64,000 nucleotides of DNA from Rhodoferax sp. TH121 (lineage in GTDB: Bacteria > Pseudomonadota > Gammaproteobacteria > Burkholderiales > Burkholderiaceae_C), in contig NZ_NOXW01000021.1 in NCBI RefSeq assembly GCF_002251855.1, positions 372,001 through 436,000 of the forward strand, written 5' to 3'. This document shows, in pieces, positions 10,228 to 20,516 of the stretch; position 1 is the stretch's first letter, and each line of letters opens with the position of its first letter. Both the position numbers and the translations under genes were made by a program. The notes beneath the pieces were generated by a model. The model did no database searches. It was given only the letters and a program-made list of their open reading frames with translations, and was not told the origin of the DNA.

Positions 10228-11022
10228 GTGAGCAATATCCACGCCACTGCCATCGTGGACCCTCAGGCCGAGCTCGACAGTTCGGTGACTATTGGGCCCT
10301 ACAGCATCATTGGTCCTCATGTTCGTATTGGCGCTGGTACCGCGGTAGGGGCGCACTGCGTCATTGAAGGCCACACCACGATTGGCCGCGATAACCGCAT
10401 CTTCCAGTTCAACTCGTTGGGTGCGATTCCACAAGACAAGAAGTACGCGGGTGAGCCTTGTGAGCTCATCATCGGTGACCGCAATACCATTCGCGAATTC
10501 TGTACCTTCAACATCGGCTCGCCTGGCGATGTTGGCAAGACAGTGCTGGGTAATGACAACTGGGTCATGGCCTATGTACACCTTGCACATGATTGCTTGG
10601 TGGGCAACAACACCATCTTCGCCAACAACTCGCAGCTGGCTGGCCATGTGCACATCGATGACTGGGTAATCCTGGGCGGCTTTACCGTGGTACACCAATT
10701 TGTGCGCGTGGGCGCCCACGCCATGACGGCGATGTGCTCCCTGCTGTTTGCCGATGTGCCACCTTTCGTAATGTGCCAGGGCCAGCCTGCGGGTGCTCGT
10801 TCCATGAACTTCGAAGGGCTGCGCCGCCGTGGTTTCTCGGCTGAACGCATCAGCGGTGTCAAGGCCATGCACAAGGCTCTGTACCGTGACGACCTGACGC
10901 TGGAACAGGCGCGATTGCGCATTGCAGAGCTGGAAGCCGCGAATCCCGCGACCTCCCCCGACGTGGCCATGATGAATGGCTTTCTGGACGGTGTTTCGGC
11001 CCAACGCGGCATCGTGCGCTAG
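10228..11022 (+). CDS. lpxA: UDP-N-acetylglucosamine O-acyltransferase
   Basis: A 264-residue hexapeptide-repeat enzyme that starts lipid A synthesis by transferring 3-hydroxyacyl from ACP to UDP-GlcNAc. Repeats such as [14 protein letters not shown] run through the first 190 residues. [13 protein letters not shown] contains the catalytic histidine, and the C-terminal helical domain includes [12 protein letters not shown]. The start is GTG at 10228, supported by TGAGGAG just upstream and by the normal N-terminal [11 protein letters not shown]. Confidence 0.96.
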   Translation: MSNIHATAIVDPQAELDSSVTIGPYSIIGPHVRIGAGTAVGAHCVIEGHTTIGRDNRIFQFNSLGAIPQDKKYAGEPCELIIGDRNTIREFCTFNIGSPGDVGKTVLGNDNWVMAYVHLAHDCLVGNNTIFANNSQLAGHVHIDDWVILGGFTVVHQFVRVGAHAMTAMCSLLFADVPPFVMCQGQPAGARSMNFEGLRRRGFSAERISGVKAMHKALYRDDLTLEQARLRIAELEAANPATSPDVAMMNGFLDGVSAQRGIVR

Positions 11023-11024
11023 GC

Positions 11025-12191
11025 ATGGCAGCTGCTTCGTCGGCCCCCGCGCTGGCCATGGTGGCCGGCGAGGCCTCCGGCGATCTGCTGGCTGGCCTTT
11101 TGCTGCAGGGCGTACGTCAACGTTGGCCTGCGCTGACCACCCATGGCATCGGCGGCCCACAGATGGCCAAGCAGGGCTTTGCCGCCTGGTGGCCGCACCA
11201 CAAGCTGGCCGTGCATGGCTTCAGCTGGGAGTTGCTCAAACGCTACCGCGAGATCGTGGGCATACGCCAGCAGTTGGGCGACCGCTTGCTGCAGCAACGG
11301 CCCGACGTCTTCATCGGCGTGGATGCGCCCGATTTCAATCTGGACCTGGAAGCCCGCCTCAAGGGGCAGGGCGTCAAGACGGTGCATTTCGTTTGCCCCT
11401 CCGTCTGGGCGTGGCGCCCGGAGCGGGTCGAAAAGATCTACCGCAGCGCGGACCACGTGCTGTGCCTCTTCCCCTTTGAGCCAGCCTTGCTGGCAGCCCA
11501 CGGCATCGATGCCACCTATGTGGGTCACCCACTGGCCAATGTGATCCCCATGGAGCCGGACAAGGCCGCCGCACGCCGAGCGCTGGGCTTGGCGGATGAG
11601 GACAAAGTAGTTGCCATCCTGCCGGGCAGCCGGCAGTCCGAGATCCGGCACCTGGCTTTGCGCTTCTTTCGGGCTGCAGCCATTGTCCAATCTGCGCAAG
11701 CAGCTACCAAATTCATAGTGCCATGCGTGCCGGGCTTGATGCCTGAAATCGAAAGTCTGGCACAACAAAGCGGTATGCAAGGGCGTTTGCAGCTGCTCTC
11801 TGGCCAGTCGCATACCGCGCTGGCCGCTTGCGACGTCACGCTGATTGCCAGCGGCACAGCGACTTTGGAGGCTGCACTGTTCAAGCGCCCCATGGTCATT
11901 GGCTATCACATGACCTGGTTGTCCTGGCAGATCATGCGGCGCAAGCGACTGCAGCCGTGGGTCGGTCTGCCCAACATCTTGTGCGAGCGTTTTGTGGTAC
12001 CCGAGCTATTGCAGGATGCCGCTACGCCCGAGGCGCTGGCCCATGAAGTCTTGGCTTGGCTGGATGCCCCGTACCACAACCCTGCGAAAATGGCGGACTT
12101 GTATTCCACCTTTTCTGCCCTGCATGCCACGCTGCAGCGCGACACTGCCACCCTTGCCGCTGATGCCATCGAAAAAGTCCTCCAAGCCTGA
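11025..12191 (+). CDS. lpxB: Lipid A disaccharide synthase
   Basis: A 388-residue GT19 glycosyltransferase that joins UDP-2,3-diacylglucosamine and lipid [14 protein letters not shown] is the N-terminal signature, [13 protein letters not shown] the middle, LPGSRQSEI the donor-binding region, and [20 protein letters not shown] the C-terminal motif. It begins two bases after the lpxA stop. A fragment of the window's dispersed repeat (about 11692-11718) lies in frame, encoding [10 protein letters not shown] near residue 225. The last 29 bases overlap the proposed rnhB start. Confidence 0.96.
   Translation: MAAASSAPALAMVAGEASGDLLAGLLLQGVRQRWPALTTHGIGGPQMAKQGFAAWWPHHKLAVHGFSWELLKRYREIVGIRQQLGDRLLQQRPDVFIGVDAPDFNLDLEARLKGQGVKTVHFVCPSVWAWRPERVEKIYRSADHVLCLFPFEPALLAAHGIDATYVGHPLANVIPMEPDKAAARRALGLADEDKVVAILPGSRQSEIRHLALRFFRAAAIVQSAQAATKFIVPCVPGLMPEIESLAQQSGMQGRLQLLSGQSHTALAACDVTLIASGTATLEAALFKRPMVIGYHMTWLSWQIMRRKRLQPWVGLPNILCERFVVPELLQDAATPEALAHEVLAWLDAPYHNPAKMADLYSTFSALHATLQRDTATLAADAIEKVLQA
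11692..11718 (+). repeat. Dispersed repeat A, core fragment inside lpxB
   Basis: CTGCGCAAGCAGCTACCAAA followed by TTCATAG matches the core; the flanking part is degenerate. It is read in frame as SAQAATKFI. Confidence 0.65.
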
Positions 12192-12798
12192 GCCCGCCCA
12201 TCAGGTTGCCTTCGCCTGGGATCTGCCCGGGCTCATCGCGGGGGTAGACGAGGCCGGCCGCGGCCCACTGGCCGGACCGGTGGTCGCGGCTGCTGTCATT
12301 TTGGACGACCTGAACCCCATTGCCGGGCTGAACGACTCCAAGAAGCTCAGTGCTGCGCGCCGAGAAAAACTGTTTGATGAAATCCGGGCCAAGGCCCTGT
12401 GCTGCTCGATCGCGCAGGCCAGTGTGGAGGAGATCGACGAGATCAACATCCTGCAGGCCACGATGCTGGCCATGCGCCGCGCGGTGGAGGGCCTTCGCCT
12501 GAAGCCCGCCAAGGTACTGGTGGATGGCAACCGCCTGCCGGTGCTGGATGTGCTGGCAGAGGCCATTGTGAAGGGCGACGCCACCGTGCCTGCCATTTCA
12601 GCCGCCTCCATCTTGGCCAAAGTCACGCGGGACCGCTGGTGCGCCCAGCTGGACCAGCAGTATCCGCAGTACGGCTTTGCCGGCCACAAGGGCTACGGCA
12701 CGGCCGAACACTTGGCGGCGCTACAAGCCCACGGTGCTTGCCCTGAGCACCGCAAAACGTTTGCACCTGTCACCCAAGTGCTGGGTGTGACGCGATGA
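12163..12798 (+). CDS. rnhB: Ribonuclease HII
   Basis: A 211-residue RNase HII that nicks at ribonucleotides embedded in [18 protein letters not shown] carries the first acidic ligands, [12 protein letters not shown] follows, then VDGNRLPV and the [14 protein letters not shown] segment. ATG 12163, within the end of lpxB, gives a short N-terminal lead before the first strand and is the nearest plausible start; a non-ATG start nearer the lpxB stop cannot be excluded. It lies between lpxB and the RNA methylase gene, an order common in beta- and gammaproteobacteria. Confidence 0.93.
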   Translation: MPSKKSSKPEPAHQVAFAWDLPGLIAGVDEAGRGPLAGPVVAAAVILDDLNPIAGLNDSKKLSAARREKLFDEIRAKALCCSIAQASVEEIDEINILQATMLAMRRAVEGLRLKPAKVLVDGNRLPVLDVLAEAIVKGDATVPAISAASILAKVTRDRWCAQLDQQYPQYGFAGHKGYGTAEHLAALQAHGACPEHRKTFAPVTQVLGVTR

Positions 12799-13565
12799 GC
12801 GAGCCCGTCTTGATCACCTCCCGCGAAAACGTGCTGCTCAAGGAGCTGCGCAAGCTCAGCACGGACAACACCGCCTACCGCAAGGCCGGGCGCTACTGGG
12901 TCGAAGGCGACCACCTCTGCAGCGCCGCACTGCTGCGTGGTCTGCAACCTGCTGTTTTGGTAGTTTCAGAGTCATTTTGGCCTATGGCCCCCGTCGAATA
13001 TGCGCGAGCAGCTATCAAAATAGTAGTAATTCCGGATGTGATGTTCCGTGAATTGAGTGGCCTGGAGTCGCCTGCCAAGGTGGGCTTTGTGCTGGAGCTG
13101 CCGCAGGACATCGCGCTCCAGCCACGTGTGGCCACCGTTATCCTGGACCGCGTGCAGGATGCGGGCAATGTGGGCTCCATCCTGCGCAGTGCCGGTGCTT
13201 TTGGGTTTCGCCAGGTGCTGGCGCTCAAGGGCACGGCCGCGCTCTGGAGCCCCAAAGTACTACGAGCCGGCATGGGGGCGCACTTTGGCTTGCAACTCAT
13301 TGAGGGGCTGGAGCTCGCCGATATGGATACCTTGGCCGTTCCCTTGGTTGTCACCAGTTCCCACCAAGGGGAATTGGTGCAGACGCTGGACTTGCCCCAT
13401 CCCTGCGCCTGGGCCATGGGCCATGAAGGGCAGGGTGTTTCCAGCGAACTCATGGCGCGCGCCAGCGTATTCGTCCGGATTGGTCAGCCCGGCGGCGAGG
13501 AGTCCCTAAATGTGGCCGCCGCGGCAGCTATTTGCCTGCACGCTAGCAGTTTGAAGCTTGCCTGA
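12795..13565 (+). CDS. TrmH/SpoU-family RNA 2'-O-methyltransferase
   Basis: A 256-residue SPOUT methyltransferase that should methylate a ribose 2'-OH in rRNA or tRNA. The three motifs are present: [17 protein letters not shown] (motif 1), MGHEGQGVS (motif 2) and [16 protein letters not shown] (motif 3), after an N-terminal substrate-binding domain. Its target is not deducible. ATGA overlap with rnhB. A near full-length copy of the dispersed repeat (12973-13030) sits in frame between the two domains and encodes [13 protein letters not shown], so this linker appears repeat-derived. Confidence 0.9.
   Translation: MSEPVLITSRENVLLKELRKLSTDNTAYRKAGRYWVEGDHLCSAALLRGLQPAVLVVSESFWPMAPVEYARAAIKIVVIPDVMFRELSGLESPAKVGFVLELPQDIALQPRVATVILDRVQDAGNVGSILRSAGAFGFRQVLALKGTAALWSPKVLRAGMGAHFGLQLIEGLELADMDTLAVPLVVTSSHQGELVQTLDLPHPCAWAMGHEGQGVSSELMARASVFVRIGQPGGEESLNVAAAAAICLHASSLKLA
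12973..13030 (+). repeat. Dispersed repeat A, copy inside the RNA methylase gene
   Basis: CATTTTGGCCTATGGCCCCC, GTCGAATATGCGCGAGCAGC and TATCAAAATAGTAG match the repeat. It is read in frame between the N-terminal domain and the methylase domain. Confidence 0.85.
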
Positions 13566-13590
13566 AACTGAATTCGGGTTTGCCCTCGGT

Positions 13591-13596
13591 TATAAT
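13591..13596 (+). promoter_or_regulatory. Probable -10 box upstream of carA
   Basis: A perfect TATAAT lies in the 181-base gap between the RNA methylase gene and carA. No good -35 is visible at 16-18 bases upstream, so activity may depend on a regulator. The rest of the leader (13597-13746) shows no clear attenuator or leader peptide. Confidence is moderate because a single hexamer is the only evidence. Confidence 0.45.
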
Positions 13597-13746
13597 CAGA
13601 GGCTTTCCAGAAAACAGCCGTCCCAAGCGCAACTCTGCACATTCCCTCGTAAAAAGCATCCGCCAGGAGTCATCTCCCGCGCGGCACCCGCCAAGAGCCT
13701 GTCTTGAGCGCGTTTGGGCGTACCCGTAAAACATTCGGAGAAACCA

Positions 13747-14916
13747 GTGCTTTTGTCTCTCAAGGGAACCACCCCACCCGCCATCCTGGCGCTCGCAGAC
13801 GGCACGGTCTATATTGGCAATTCCATCGGAGCTCCCGGCTCCACCGTCGGTGAGGTGGTGTTCAACACCTCCATGACCGGTTACCAAGAGATCCTCACGG
13901 ATCCCAGCTATTGCCAGCAGATCGTCACGCTCACCTATCCCCACATTGGCAACTACGGCATCAACCCCGAGGACGTCGAGTCCCACAAGGTGTTTGCCGC
14001 CGGTCTGATCATCAAGGACCTGCCGCTGGTGGCCAGCAACTTCCGCAGCACCCAGACGCTGACCGAATATTTGGTCGCTGAAGGCACCGTGGCCATTGCC
14101 AACCTCGACACCCGTCAGCTGACCCGCCAGCTGCGCACCCAGGGCGCGCAGAACGGTTGCATCCTGGCGCTGGCGCCAGGTGAGTCCATCACCAAGGACG
14201 CCATCGACAAGGCCGTGGCCGCCGCCAAGGGCGCGCCCAGCATGGCCGGCCTGGACCTCGCCAAAGTGGTGTCCAGCAAGGCCAGCTATAGCTGGACGGA
14301 AGCCGAATGGACACTGGGCCAAGGCTACGGCCAGCAAACGGCACCCAAATTCCATGTGGTCGCCTATGACTTTGGTGTGAAGAAAAATATCCTGCGCATG
14401 TTGGCTGAGCGCGGCTGCAAGGTGACTGTGGTGCCTGCGCAGACTTCGGCCGCCGAAGTCCTCAAGCACCAGCCTGATGGCGTGTTTCTGTCCAACGGCC
14501 CAGGTGACCCAGAGCCTTGTGACTACGCCATTGCTGCGGCCAAGGAGCTGATCGAAACCGGCACGCCCACGTTTGGTATCTGCCTGGGCCACCAGATCAT
14601 GGCCTTGGCCAGCGGTGCCAAGACCTTCAAGATGAAGTTCGGCCACCACGGTGCCAACCACCCGGTCAAGGATCTGGACAGCGGCCGCGTCTCCATTACC
14701 AGCCAGAACCACGGTTTTGCGGTGGACGAGAAGACTTTGCCGGTCAACCTGCGCCCCACGCACATCAGCCTGTTTGACAACACGCTGCAGGGCCTGGAGC
14801 GCACCGACAAGCCAGCCTTCTGCTTCCAGGGGCACCCCGAAGCCTCGCCCGGCCCGCATGACATCGGGTACCTGTTTGACCGCTTCATCGGTCTGATGGA
14901 AAAGAAGGCAGGGTAA
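13747..14916 (+). CDS. carA: Carbamoyl phosphate synthase, small subunit
   Basis: The 389-residue glutaminase subunit that supplies ammonia to CarB for carbamoyl phosphate, used for pyrimidines and arginine. The N-terminal domain contains [16 protein letters not shown]. The class I amidotransferase domain shows [13 protein letters not shown], the nucleophile cysteine in [11 protein letters not shown], and the histidine-glutamate pair in [13 protein letters not shown]. The GTG at 13747 follows CGGAGA and gives the typical N-terminus; a TTG at 13714 is less likely. An exporter gene separates it from carB. Confidence 0.96.
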   Translation: MLLSLKGTTPPAILALADGTVYIGNSIGAPGSTVGEVVFNTSMTGYQEILTDPSYCQQIVTLTYPHIGNYGINPEDVESHKVFAAGLIIKDLPLVASNFRSTQTLTEYLVAEGTVAIANLDTRQLTRQLRTQGAQNGCILALAPGESITKDAIDKAVAAAKGAPSMAGLDLAKVVSSKASYSWTEAEWTLGQGYGQQTAPKFHVVAYDFGVKKNILRMLAERGCKVTVVPAQTSAAEVLKHQPDGVFLSNGPGDPEPCDYAIAAAKELIETGTPTFGICLGHQIMALASGAKTFKMKFGHHGANHPVKDLDSGRVSITSQNHGFAVDEKTLPVNLRPTHISLFDNTLQGLERTDKPAFCFQGHPEASPGPHDIGYLFDRFIGLMEKKAG

Positions 14917-14922
14917 GTAGCC

Positions 14923-15591
14923 ATGAGCTTCTACGGTGTCACCGACCTCTGGACCTATGTGATTGGCGCCATCGGCATCATTTTGCTGCCCGGCCCTAAC
15001 TCGCTGTATGTCCTGTCGGTGGCCACCGTGCGGGGCGTCAAGGCGGGCTACCAAGGGGCGTGCGGCGTGTTTCTGGGCGACACCATTTTGCTCTTGCTCA
15101 CCGCGCTGGGCGCTGCCAGTTTGCTGCGCACCTACCCAGCCCTGTTCATGGTGGTGAAGTACGCAGGAGCAGCCTACCTGACCTGGGTGGGCGTGAACCT
15201 GTTGATCGCTGCGTTCAAGAAGTGGCGTAGCGCCGATGTGGCAGATCTGTCTGTGCAGTCAGCGGTAGGCGAGGCGGCTTCCAATATGCAGCAGCCCTTC
15301 CAGCGCGCACTGGTCATCAGCCTGCTCAACCCCAAGGCCATCTTGTTCCTGCTCTCGTTCTTTGTGCAGTTCATTGATCCGAGCTACGAGACACCTGCAA
15401 TCCCCTTCCTGATCCTGGGCTCCATCATCATGGTGTTCAGCGCGCTGTACCTGTCAGCCTTGATCTTTGCCGGCGCCCGTCTGGCGCAAGGCTTTGGCCG
15501 TCGCAAGCGACTGTCTGCCAGCCTCTCCAGTGCCGTGGGCGGCCTGTTCATGTGGTTTGGCGCCAAGCTGGCCACGGCCAGTCTGAATTAA
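14923..15591 (+). CDS. LysE/RhtB-family amino acid exporter
   Basis: A 222-residue inner-membrane protein with about six hydrophobic segments. The N-terminal GIILLPGPNSLYVLSVA and the NPKAILFLLSFF segment in the middle are hallmarks of the LysE/RhtB (LeuE-like) exporter family. The substrate is unknown; leucine, homoserine or related amino acids are typical for the family. It sits six bases after carA and 23 before carB in the same direction, so it is probably co-transcribed with carbamoyl phosphate synthase. Confidence 0.88.
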   Translation: MSFYGVTDLWTYVIGAIGIILLPGPNSLYVLSVATVRGVKAGYQGACGVFLGDTILLLLTALGAASLLRTYPALFMVVKYAGAAYLTWVGVNLLIAAFKKWRSADVADLSVQSAVGEAASNMQQPFQRALVISLLNPKAILFLLSFFVQFIDPSYETPAIPFLILGSIIMVFSALYLSALIFAGARLAQGFGRRKRLSASLSSAVGGLFMWFGAKLATASLN

Positions 15592-15614
15592 TTTGAAAAG
15601 TAAAGAGCACCGAA

Positions 15615-18600
15615 ATGCCAAAACGTACCGACATCAAAAGCATTCTCATCATCGGCGCCGGCCCCATCATCATTGGCCAAGCCTGCGAGTTCGACTACTC
15701 CGGCGTGCAAGCGTGCAAGGCATTGCGTGAAGAGGGCTACAAGGTCATCCTGATCAACAGCAACCCTGCCACCATCATGACCGACCCGGCCACGGCCGAC
15801 GTCACCTACATTGAGCCCATCACTTGGCAGACGGTCGAGAAGATCATCGCCAAGGAAAAGCCCGACGCCATCTTGCCCACCATGGGCGGCCAGACCGCGC
15901 TGAACTGCGCGCTGGACCTGTGGCACCACGGCGTGCTGGACAAATACAAGGTCGAACTGATCGGCGCCACACCCGAAGCCATCGACAAAGCCGAGGACCG
16001 CCTGAAGTTCAAAGATGCCATGACCAAGATCGGTCTGGGCTCTGCGCGCTCGGGCATTGCCCATAGCATGGAAGAGGCTTGGGGCGTGCAGAAGACCGTA
16101 GGCTTCCCGACTGTGATCCGCCCCAGCTTCACGCTGGGTGGCACGGGCGGTGGCATTGCCTACAACTCTGAAGAGTTTGAGACCATCTGCAAGCGCGGTC
16201 TGGAGGCTTCGCCCACCAATGAGCTGCTGATTGAAGAGTCGCTCTTGGGCTGGAAAGAGTACGAAATGGAAGTGGTGCGCGACAAGGCGGACAACTGCAT
16301 CATCGTCTGCTCGATCGAGAACCTGGACCCCATGGGCGTGCACACGGGGGACTCCATTACCGTGGCACCCGCGCAGACCTTGACTGACAAGGAATACCAG
16401 ATTCTGCGCAACGCCTCTTTGGCTGTGTTGCGCGAAATTGGCGTCGACACGGGCGGATCGAACGTGCAGTTCTCCATCAACCCCAAGGACGGCCGCATGG
16501 TCGTCATTGAAATGAATCCGCGTGTGTCGCGTTCGTCTGCGCTGGCCTCCAAGGCTACCGGTTTCCCCATTGCCAAGGTCGCAGCCAAGCTGGCCGTGGG
16601 CTTCACGCTGGACGAGCTGCGTAACGACATCACTGGTGGTGCCACGCCCGCATCGTTCGAGCCCAGCATCGACTACGTGGTCACCAAGATCCCGCGTTTC
16701 GCGTTTGAGAAATTCCCAGCAGCCGACAGTCGCCTGACTACCCAGATGAAGTCCGTGGGCGAGGTGATGGCTATGGGCCGTACCTTCCAGGAGTCTTTCC
16801 AGAAAGCCCTGCGCGGCCTGGAAGTGGGCGTGGATGGCATGAACGAAAAAACCCAGGACCGCGAAGTCCTGGAAAAAGAGCTGGGCGAGCCCGGCCCCGA
16901 GCGCATCTGGTATGTGGGTGACGCATTCGCCCAAGGCATGAGCGTGGACGAAGTGTTTGCGCTGACCAAGATCGACCCTTGGTTCCTGGTGCAGATCGAA
17001 CAAATCGTGAAGCTGGAGTTGGAAATCGAGCGCCTGCCCCAGCCTGCCAGCGGCTCGGCCTTGGATAAGATCGATGCGCCCACTTTGCGCGCCTTGAAGC
17101 AAAAAGGTTTCTCGGACCGCCGCTTGGCGCGCCAGTTCAAGACCACCGACAAGGCTGTGCGCGAAAAGCGTCGTGCCCTGGGTGTGCGCCCCGTATACAA
17201 GCGCGTGGACACCTGCGCGGCCGAGTTCGCTACCAACACCGCGTATATGTATTCCACTTACGAGGCCGAAGGCTCCGAGTGCGAAGCTGCGCCGACCGAC
17301 AAAAAGAAGATCATGGTGCTGGGTGGTGGCCCCAACCGTATCGGCCAGGGTATCGAGTTTGACTACTGCTGCGTGCACGCCGCGCTGGCTATGCGTGAAG
17401 ACGGGTACGAGACCATCATGGTCAACTGCAATCCCGAAACCGTATCCACCGACTACGACACGTCCGACCGCCTGTATTTCGAGCCGCTGACGCTGGAAGA
17501 CGTGCTGGAAATCGTGGACAAGGAAAAGCCGGTCGGTGTGATCGTGCAATACGGCGGCCAGACGCCCCTGAAGCTCGCGCTTGACCTGGAAGCCAATGGC
17601 GTACCCATCATCGGCACCACGCCCGACATGATCGACGCCGCCGAAGACCGCGAGCGCTTCCAAAAGCTGCTGCACGAACTCAAGCTGCGCCAGCCACCCA
17701 ACGCCACGGCCCGTACCGAGCCCGAAGCACTGGAAAAAGCTGCAGCCCTGGGTTACCCCTTGGTGGTGCGCCCCAGCTATGTGCTGGGCGGCCGTGCCAT
17801 GGAAATCGTGCACGAGCAGCGCGATCTGGAACGCTACATGCGTGAAGCCGTGAAGGTGAGCAACGACAGCCCCGTGCTGCTGGACCGGTTTCTGAACGAT
17901 GCCATCGAGTGCGATGTGGACTGCATCCGCGACAGCTCCGGTGCCACCTTCATTGGCGGCGTGATGGAGCACATCGAGCAAGCCGGTGTGCACAGCGGTG
18001 ACTCTGCCTGCTCGCTGCCGCCATATAGCCTGGCCGCCGACACAGTGGCCGAGATCAAACGCCAGACTAAAGCCATGGCCGGTGCCCTGAATGTGGTCGG
18101 CCTGATGAACGTCCAGTTTGCGATCCAGAATGTGGATGGCAAAGACGTGATCTATGTGCTGGAGGTGAACCCCCGCGCCAGCCGCACCGTGCCCTTTGTG
18201 TCCAAGGCCACCGGCATCCAGTTGGCCAAGGTGGCCGCACGCTGCATGGCGGGCCAGACCCTTGCCAGCCAGGGCATTACCAAGGAAGTGACACCGCCGT
18301 ACTTCAGCGTGAAGGAAGCGGTGTTCCCCTTCGTGAAGTTCCCCGGCGTTGACACCATCCTTGGGCCGGAAATGAAGTCCACCGGTGAAGTGATGGGCGT
18401 GGGCAAGACATTCGGCGAAGCCTTTGTGAAGAGCCAGCTCGGTGCCGGTGCCAAATTGCCCCGCGGCGGCAAGGCCTTCATTTCCGTCAAACAAGCCGAC
18501 AAGCCGCGCGCCGTGGAAGTAGCACGCAAGCTGGCCGCCATGGGCTTCGAGATTGTGGCCACCAAGGGCACTGCCTCTGCCATCACCGCTGCAGGTGTGG

Positions 18601-18869
18601 CCTGCGGCGTGGTGAACAAGGTGGCAGAAGGCCGCCCGCACATCGTGGACATGATCAAGAACGAAGAGATCTCCATGGTGGTGAACACGGTGGAGGAGCG
18701 CCGCAATGCGATTGCGGACTCGCGCCAGATCCGTACCTCGGCTTTGCTAGCCCGCGTGACGACCTACACGACCATCGCCGGTGCCGAAGCCGCGGTGGAG
18801 GGTATGAAGTACCTGGACAGCCTGGGTGTGATCTCGGTGCAGGAGATGCACGCAGAACTTCAGGCCTGA
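15615..18869 (+). CDS. carB: Carbamoyl phosphate synthase, large subunit
   Basis: A 1084-residue synthetase with two homologous ATP-grasp halves, which phosphorylate bicarbonate and then carbamate, and a C-terminal MGS-like allosteric domain. The first half starts [19 protein letters not shown] and the second [19 protein letters not shown] near residue 560, the expected internal duplication. [18 protein letters not shown] and [18 protein letters not shown] are the matching ATP-grasp motifs. The length is normal. The large open frames on the opposite strand are coding-bias artefacts. Confidence 0.97.
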   Translation: MPKRTDIKSILIIGAGPIIIGQACEFDYSGVQACKALREEGYKVILINSNPATIMTDPATADVTYIEPITWQTVEKIIAKEKPDAILPTMGGQTALNCALDLWHHGVLDKYKVELIGATPEAIDKAEDRLKFKDAMTKIGLGSARSGIAHSMEEAWGVQKTVGFPTVIRPSFTLGGTGGGIAYNSEEFETICKRGLEASPTNELLIEESLLGWKEYEMEVVRDKADNCIIVCSIENLDPMGVHTGDSITVAPAQTLTDKEYQILRNASLAVLREIGVDTGGSNVQFSINPKDGRMVVIEMNPRVSRSSALASKATGFPIAKVAAKLAVGFTLDELRNDITGGATPASFEPSIDYVVTKIPRFAFEKFPAADSRLTTQMKSVGEVMAMGRTFQESFQKALRGLEVGVDGMNEKTQDREVLEKELGEPGPERIWYVGDAFAQGMSVDEVFALTKIDPWFLVQIEQIVKLELEIERLPQPASGSALDKIDAPTLRALKQKGFSDRRLARQFKTTDKAVREKRRALGVRPVYKRVDTCAAEFATNTAYMYSTYEAEGSECEAAPTDKKKIMVLGGGPNRIGQGIEFDYCCVHAALAMREDGYETIMVNCNPETVSTDYDTSDRLYFEPLTLEDVLEIVDKEKPVGVIVQYGGQTPLKLALDLEANGVPIIGTTPDMIDAAEDRERFQKLLHELKLRQPPNATARTEPEALEKAAALGYPLVVRPSYVLGGRAMEIVHEQRDLERYMREAVKVSNDSPVLLDRFLNDAIECDVDCIRDSSGATFIGGVMEHIEQAGVHSGDSACSLPPYSLAADTVAEIKRQTKAMAGALNVVGLMNVQFAIQNVDGKDVIYVLEVNPRASRTVPFVSKATGIQLAKVAARCMAGQTLASQGITKEVTPPYFSVKEAVFPFVKFPGVDTILGPEMKSTGEVMGVGKTFGEAFVKSQLGAGAKLPRGGKAFISVKQADKPRAVEVARKLAAMGFEIVATKGTASAITAAGVACGVVNKVAEGRPHIVDMIKNEEISMVVNTVEERRNAIADSRQIRTSALLARVTTYTTIAGAEAAVEGMKYLDSLGVISVQEMHAELQA

Positions 18870-18880
18870 AGCGTCTTTTT

Positions 18881-18963
18881 TAACGCCGGGCCGTCCCAAG
18901 CTAAAACGCGGCTCCCTTTTGGGGGCAGCGACCCGCGTAGCGGTGGAGCGTGGGGGCCTAATA
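18881..18963. repeat. Dispersed repeat family B, copy 1
   Basis: An 80-base intergenic sequence after carB containing CCGGGCCGTCCCAAGCT, then a G-run, then CAGCGACCCGCG and GGAGCGTGGGGGCC. The same order of blocks recurs at 51708-51787 and, split, at 37722-37832. It begins 12 bases after the carB stop and may contribute secondary structure at the transcript end. Confidence 0.8.
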
Positions 18964-18990
18964 ACTTGGCATAATCCTGCCAACTGCATG

Positions 18991-19022
18991 GGACAGTGCC
19001 GCGCGCAAGCGCCGCACTGTCC
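18991..19022 (+). promoter_or_regulatory. Hairpin in the greA leader
   Basis: GGACAGTGC at 18991-18999 pairs perfectly with GCACTGTCC at 19014-19022 around a GC-rich loop, 38 bases before the greA start. A CATAAT-like -10 lies upstream near 18970. No uridine run follows, so it is either a weak terminator for carB or structure in the greA 5' leader. Confidence 0.5.
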
Positions 19023-19060
19023 TTGTACTTTGAGGCCCCCAATACCGAGTTAGAGACACC

Positions 19061-19537
19061 ATGGCAACTTATCCCATCACCAAGCGCGGTGCAGAAATGC
19101 TCAAAGCCGAGCTGCACAAACTCAAGACCGTGGAGCGTCCCTCCGTCATCCAAGCCATTGCCGAAGCGCGCGCCCAGGGTGACCTGAGTGAAAACGCCGA
19201 CTACGACGCGGCCAAAGAGCGCCAGGGCTTTATCGAAGGCCGCATCCAGGAAGTGGAGGGCAAGCTGTCCGCCGCCCAGGTGATCGATCCTTCTGCGATT
19301 CAGGCCGACGGTCGCGTGGTGTTCGGTGCCACGGTGGAGCTGGAAGACGAAGACAGCGGCCAACAGGTCAAATACCAGATCGTGGGCGAGGACGAGGCTG
19401 ATCTCAAGCAGGGCCTGATCAACATCAGCAGTCCGATCGCCCGTGCCCTGATTGGAAAAGAAGTAGGCGACACCGCCGTGGTCCAAGCGCCCGGTGGTGA
19501 GCGAGCCTACGAAGTGGTCGCCGTCCACTACATCTGA
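19061..19537 (+). CDS. greA: Transcription elongation factor GreA
   Basis: A 158-residue factor that stimulates transcript cleavage by backtracked RNA polymerase. The N-terminal coiled coil contains the [20 protein letters not shown] tip with its acidic residues, and the C-terminal FKBP-like domain ends [14 protein letters not shown] followed by a short strand. Length is normal. It follows carB, a common arrangement, and its stop overlaps the next start by one base. Confidence 0.97.
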   Translation: MATYPITKRGAEMLKAELHKLKTVERPSVIQAIAEARAQGDLSENADYDAAKERQGFIEGRIQEVEGKLSAAQVIDPSAIQADGRVVFGATVELEDEDSGQQVKYQIVGEDEADLKQGLINISSPIARALIGKEVGDTAVVQAPGGERAYEVVAVHYI

Positions 19538-19977
19538 TGCGCCAACTTCCCCTTTGGCTGGCTGCGGCCTGGGCCATGAGCCTGACGGTGGTGGGGCTGA
19601 TGGTGGTGCCGATGCTGTTCGTGCACCTGCCCACGCCTGCGATGGCCGGTCAGATGGCGGCTAAATTGTTCGCTGCGCAAACCTGGGTCTCGGTCGTATG
19701 CGGTGCTCTGTTGCTCATGACTTTTAGGTCAAATCAACCTCTAATGCCCGTGAATACTGCGCAAGCAGCTACTCTTTTTGTAGTTGCCGGAGTGCTGCTG
19801 GCCTTGCTGGTGGAGCTGGCAGTGGCGCCACGCATCGTGGCACGTGACAACCTGGCACTCTGGCACAAAGCGGGCAGCGCTATGTACTTCACCCAGTGGG
19901 TGTGTGCATTGGTTGTGTTTGCTAAGTTGGCAGCGGCGGCCACCAAAGCATCGCACACTGCGCCCGAATCGGCATAA
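19537..19977 (+). CDS. DUF4149 membrane protein
   Basis: A 146-residue protein with four predicted membrane helices, matching the DUF4149 family often found after greA in Burkholderiales; no function is known. The first helix contains AAAWAMSLTVVGLMVVP. A full-length copy of dispersed repeat A (19721-19783) lies within the gene and encodes NTAQAATLFVVAG. The same nine-residue NTAQAATLF occurs in the unrelated MIP channel encoded at 30417-31244. One-base overlap with greA suggests coupling. Confidence 0.8.
   Translation: MRQLPLWLAAAWAMSLTVVGLMVVPMLFVHLPTPAMAGQMAAKLFAAQTWVSVVCGALLLMTFRSNQPLMPVNTAQAATLFVVAGVLLALLVELAVAPRIVARDNLALWHKAGSAMYFTQWVCALVVFAKLAAAATKASHTAPESA
19721..19783 (+). repeat. 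Dispersed repeat A, copy inside the DUF4149 gene
   Basis: This copy runs from TTTTAGGTC to TTTTTGTAG with the core TGCGCAAGCAGCTA. It is in the orientation in which the core reads GCGCAAGCAGC, is read in frame, and covers about 21 codons. Confidence 0.85.
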
Positions 19978-19980
19978 AAA

Positions 19981-20003
19981 AACCGGAGCGCTTGGCTCCG
20001 GTT
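19981..20003. terminator. Bidirectional terminator between DUF4149 gene and yhbY
   Basis: AACCGGAGC pairs with GCTCCGGTT around a five-base loop. On the minus strand it is followed by TTTTTTAT, giving a strong intrinsic terminator for yhbY. On the plus strand the tail is weaker. It lies between convergent genes. Confidence 0.85.
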
Positions 20004-20024
20004 GTCAGTTCTTTCAGGCCCCGA

Positions 20025-20498
20025 TCAGGTCTGGCTGCGTTTCTTTAAACTGGTTTTTGGCTTGGGTTTGGCACGTTTGACGTTGCCGCCCGGTGTCAGG
20101 CGCTGGTTGCCCAGCACGCGCAAGGTTTTCACTTCGGGGCGCTGGCCGGGGCGGCCGAATTTCAGCACCTTGAAGTCACGGGGACCGGGCTTGCGGTCCT
20201 CGTCGATGACTTTTTCCTTCTCGGGTTGGGGGCGCCACAGCACCAGCAGCTTGCCGATGTGCTGGATGGGCGCTGCGTTGAGCTCATCCGCGAGGGTCTT
20301 GAACATCTCTTCACGGGCCGTGCGGTCGTCCGAAAACACGCGCACCTTGATCAGGCCGTGGGCATTGAGAGCCGCATCGATTTCTTTTTTGACGTTGGCC
20401 GTCAGGCCGTCGCCACCGACCATGACCACGGGGTCCAGATGGTGGGCGTCAGCGCGGTGATCCTTGCGCTGGGCGGGAGTTAGTTGTATTTGGGGCAT
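20025..20498 (-). CDS. yhbY: YhbY (CRS1/CRM-domain) RNA-binding protein
   Basis: A 157-residue protein whose first ~95 residues match the YhbY/CRM domain, which binds pre-50S ribosomal particles. [20 protein letters not shown] opens the domain, GLIKVRVF lies in the middle, and [11 protein letters not shown] is near its end. Beyond it is a basic tail rich in Lys, Pro and Arg that is longer than in E. coli YhbY and could add RNA contacts. The start at 20498 gives the family's usual N-terminus. It is transcribed divergently from rlmE. Confidence 0.92.
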   Translation of the reverse strand: MPQIQLTPAQRKDHRADAHHLDPVVMVGGDGLTANVKKEIDAALNAHGLIKVRVFSDDRTAREEMFKTLADELNAAPIQHIGKLLVLWRPQPEKEKVIDEDRKPGPRDFKVLKFGRPGQRPEVKTLRVLGNQRLTPGGNVKRAKPKPKTSLKKRSQT

Positions 20499-20516
20499 GT
20501 GGGTATTATCGACGCA

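Noticed and set aside
13543..15054. 503-codon minus-strand open frame opposite carA
   Set aside because: Antisense to carA and into the exporter, no motifs.
15588..18641. Very long open frame (1017 codons) on the minus strand
   Set aside because: It is fully antisense to carB, gives low-complexity His/Gly/Ala-rich sequence without family motifs, and reflects codon bias in a high-GC gene.
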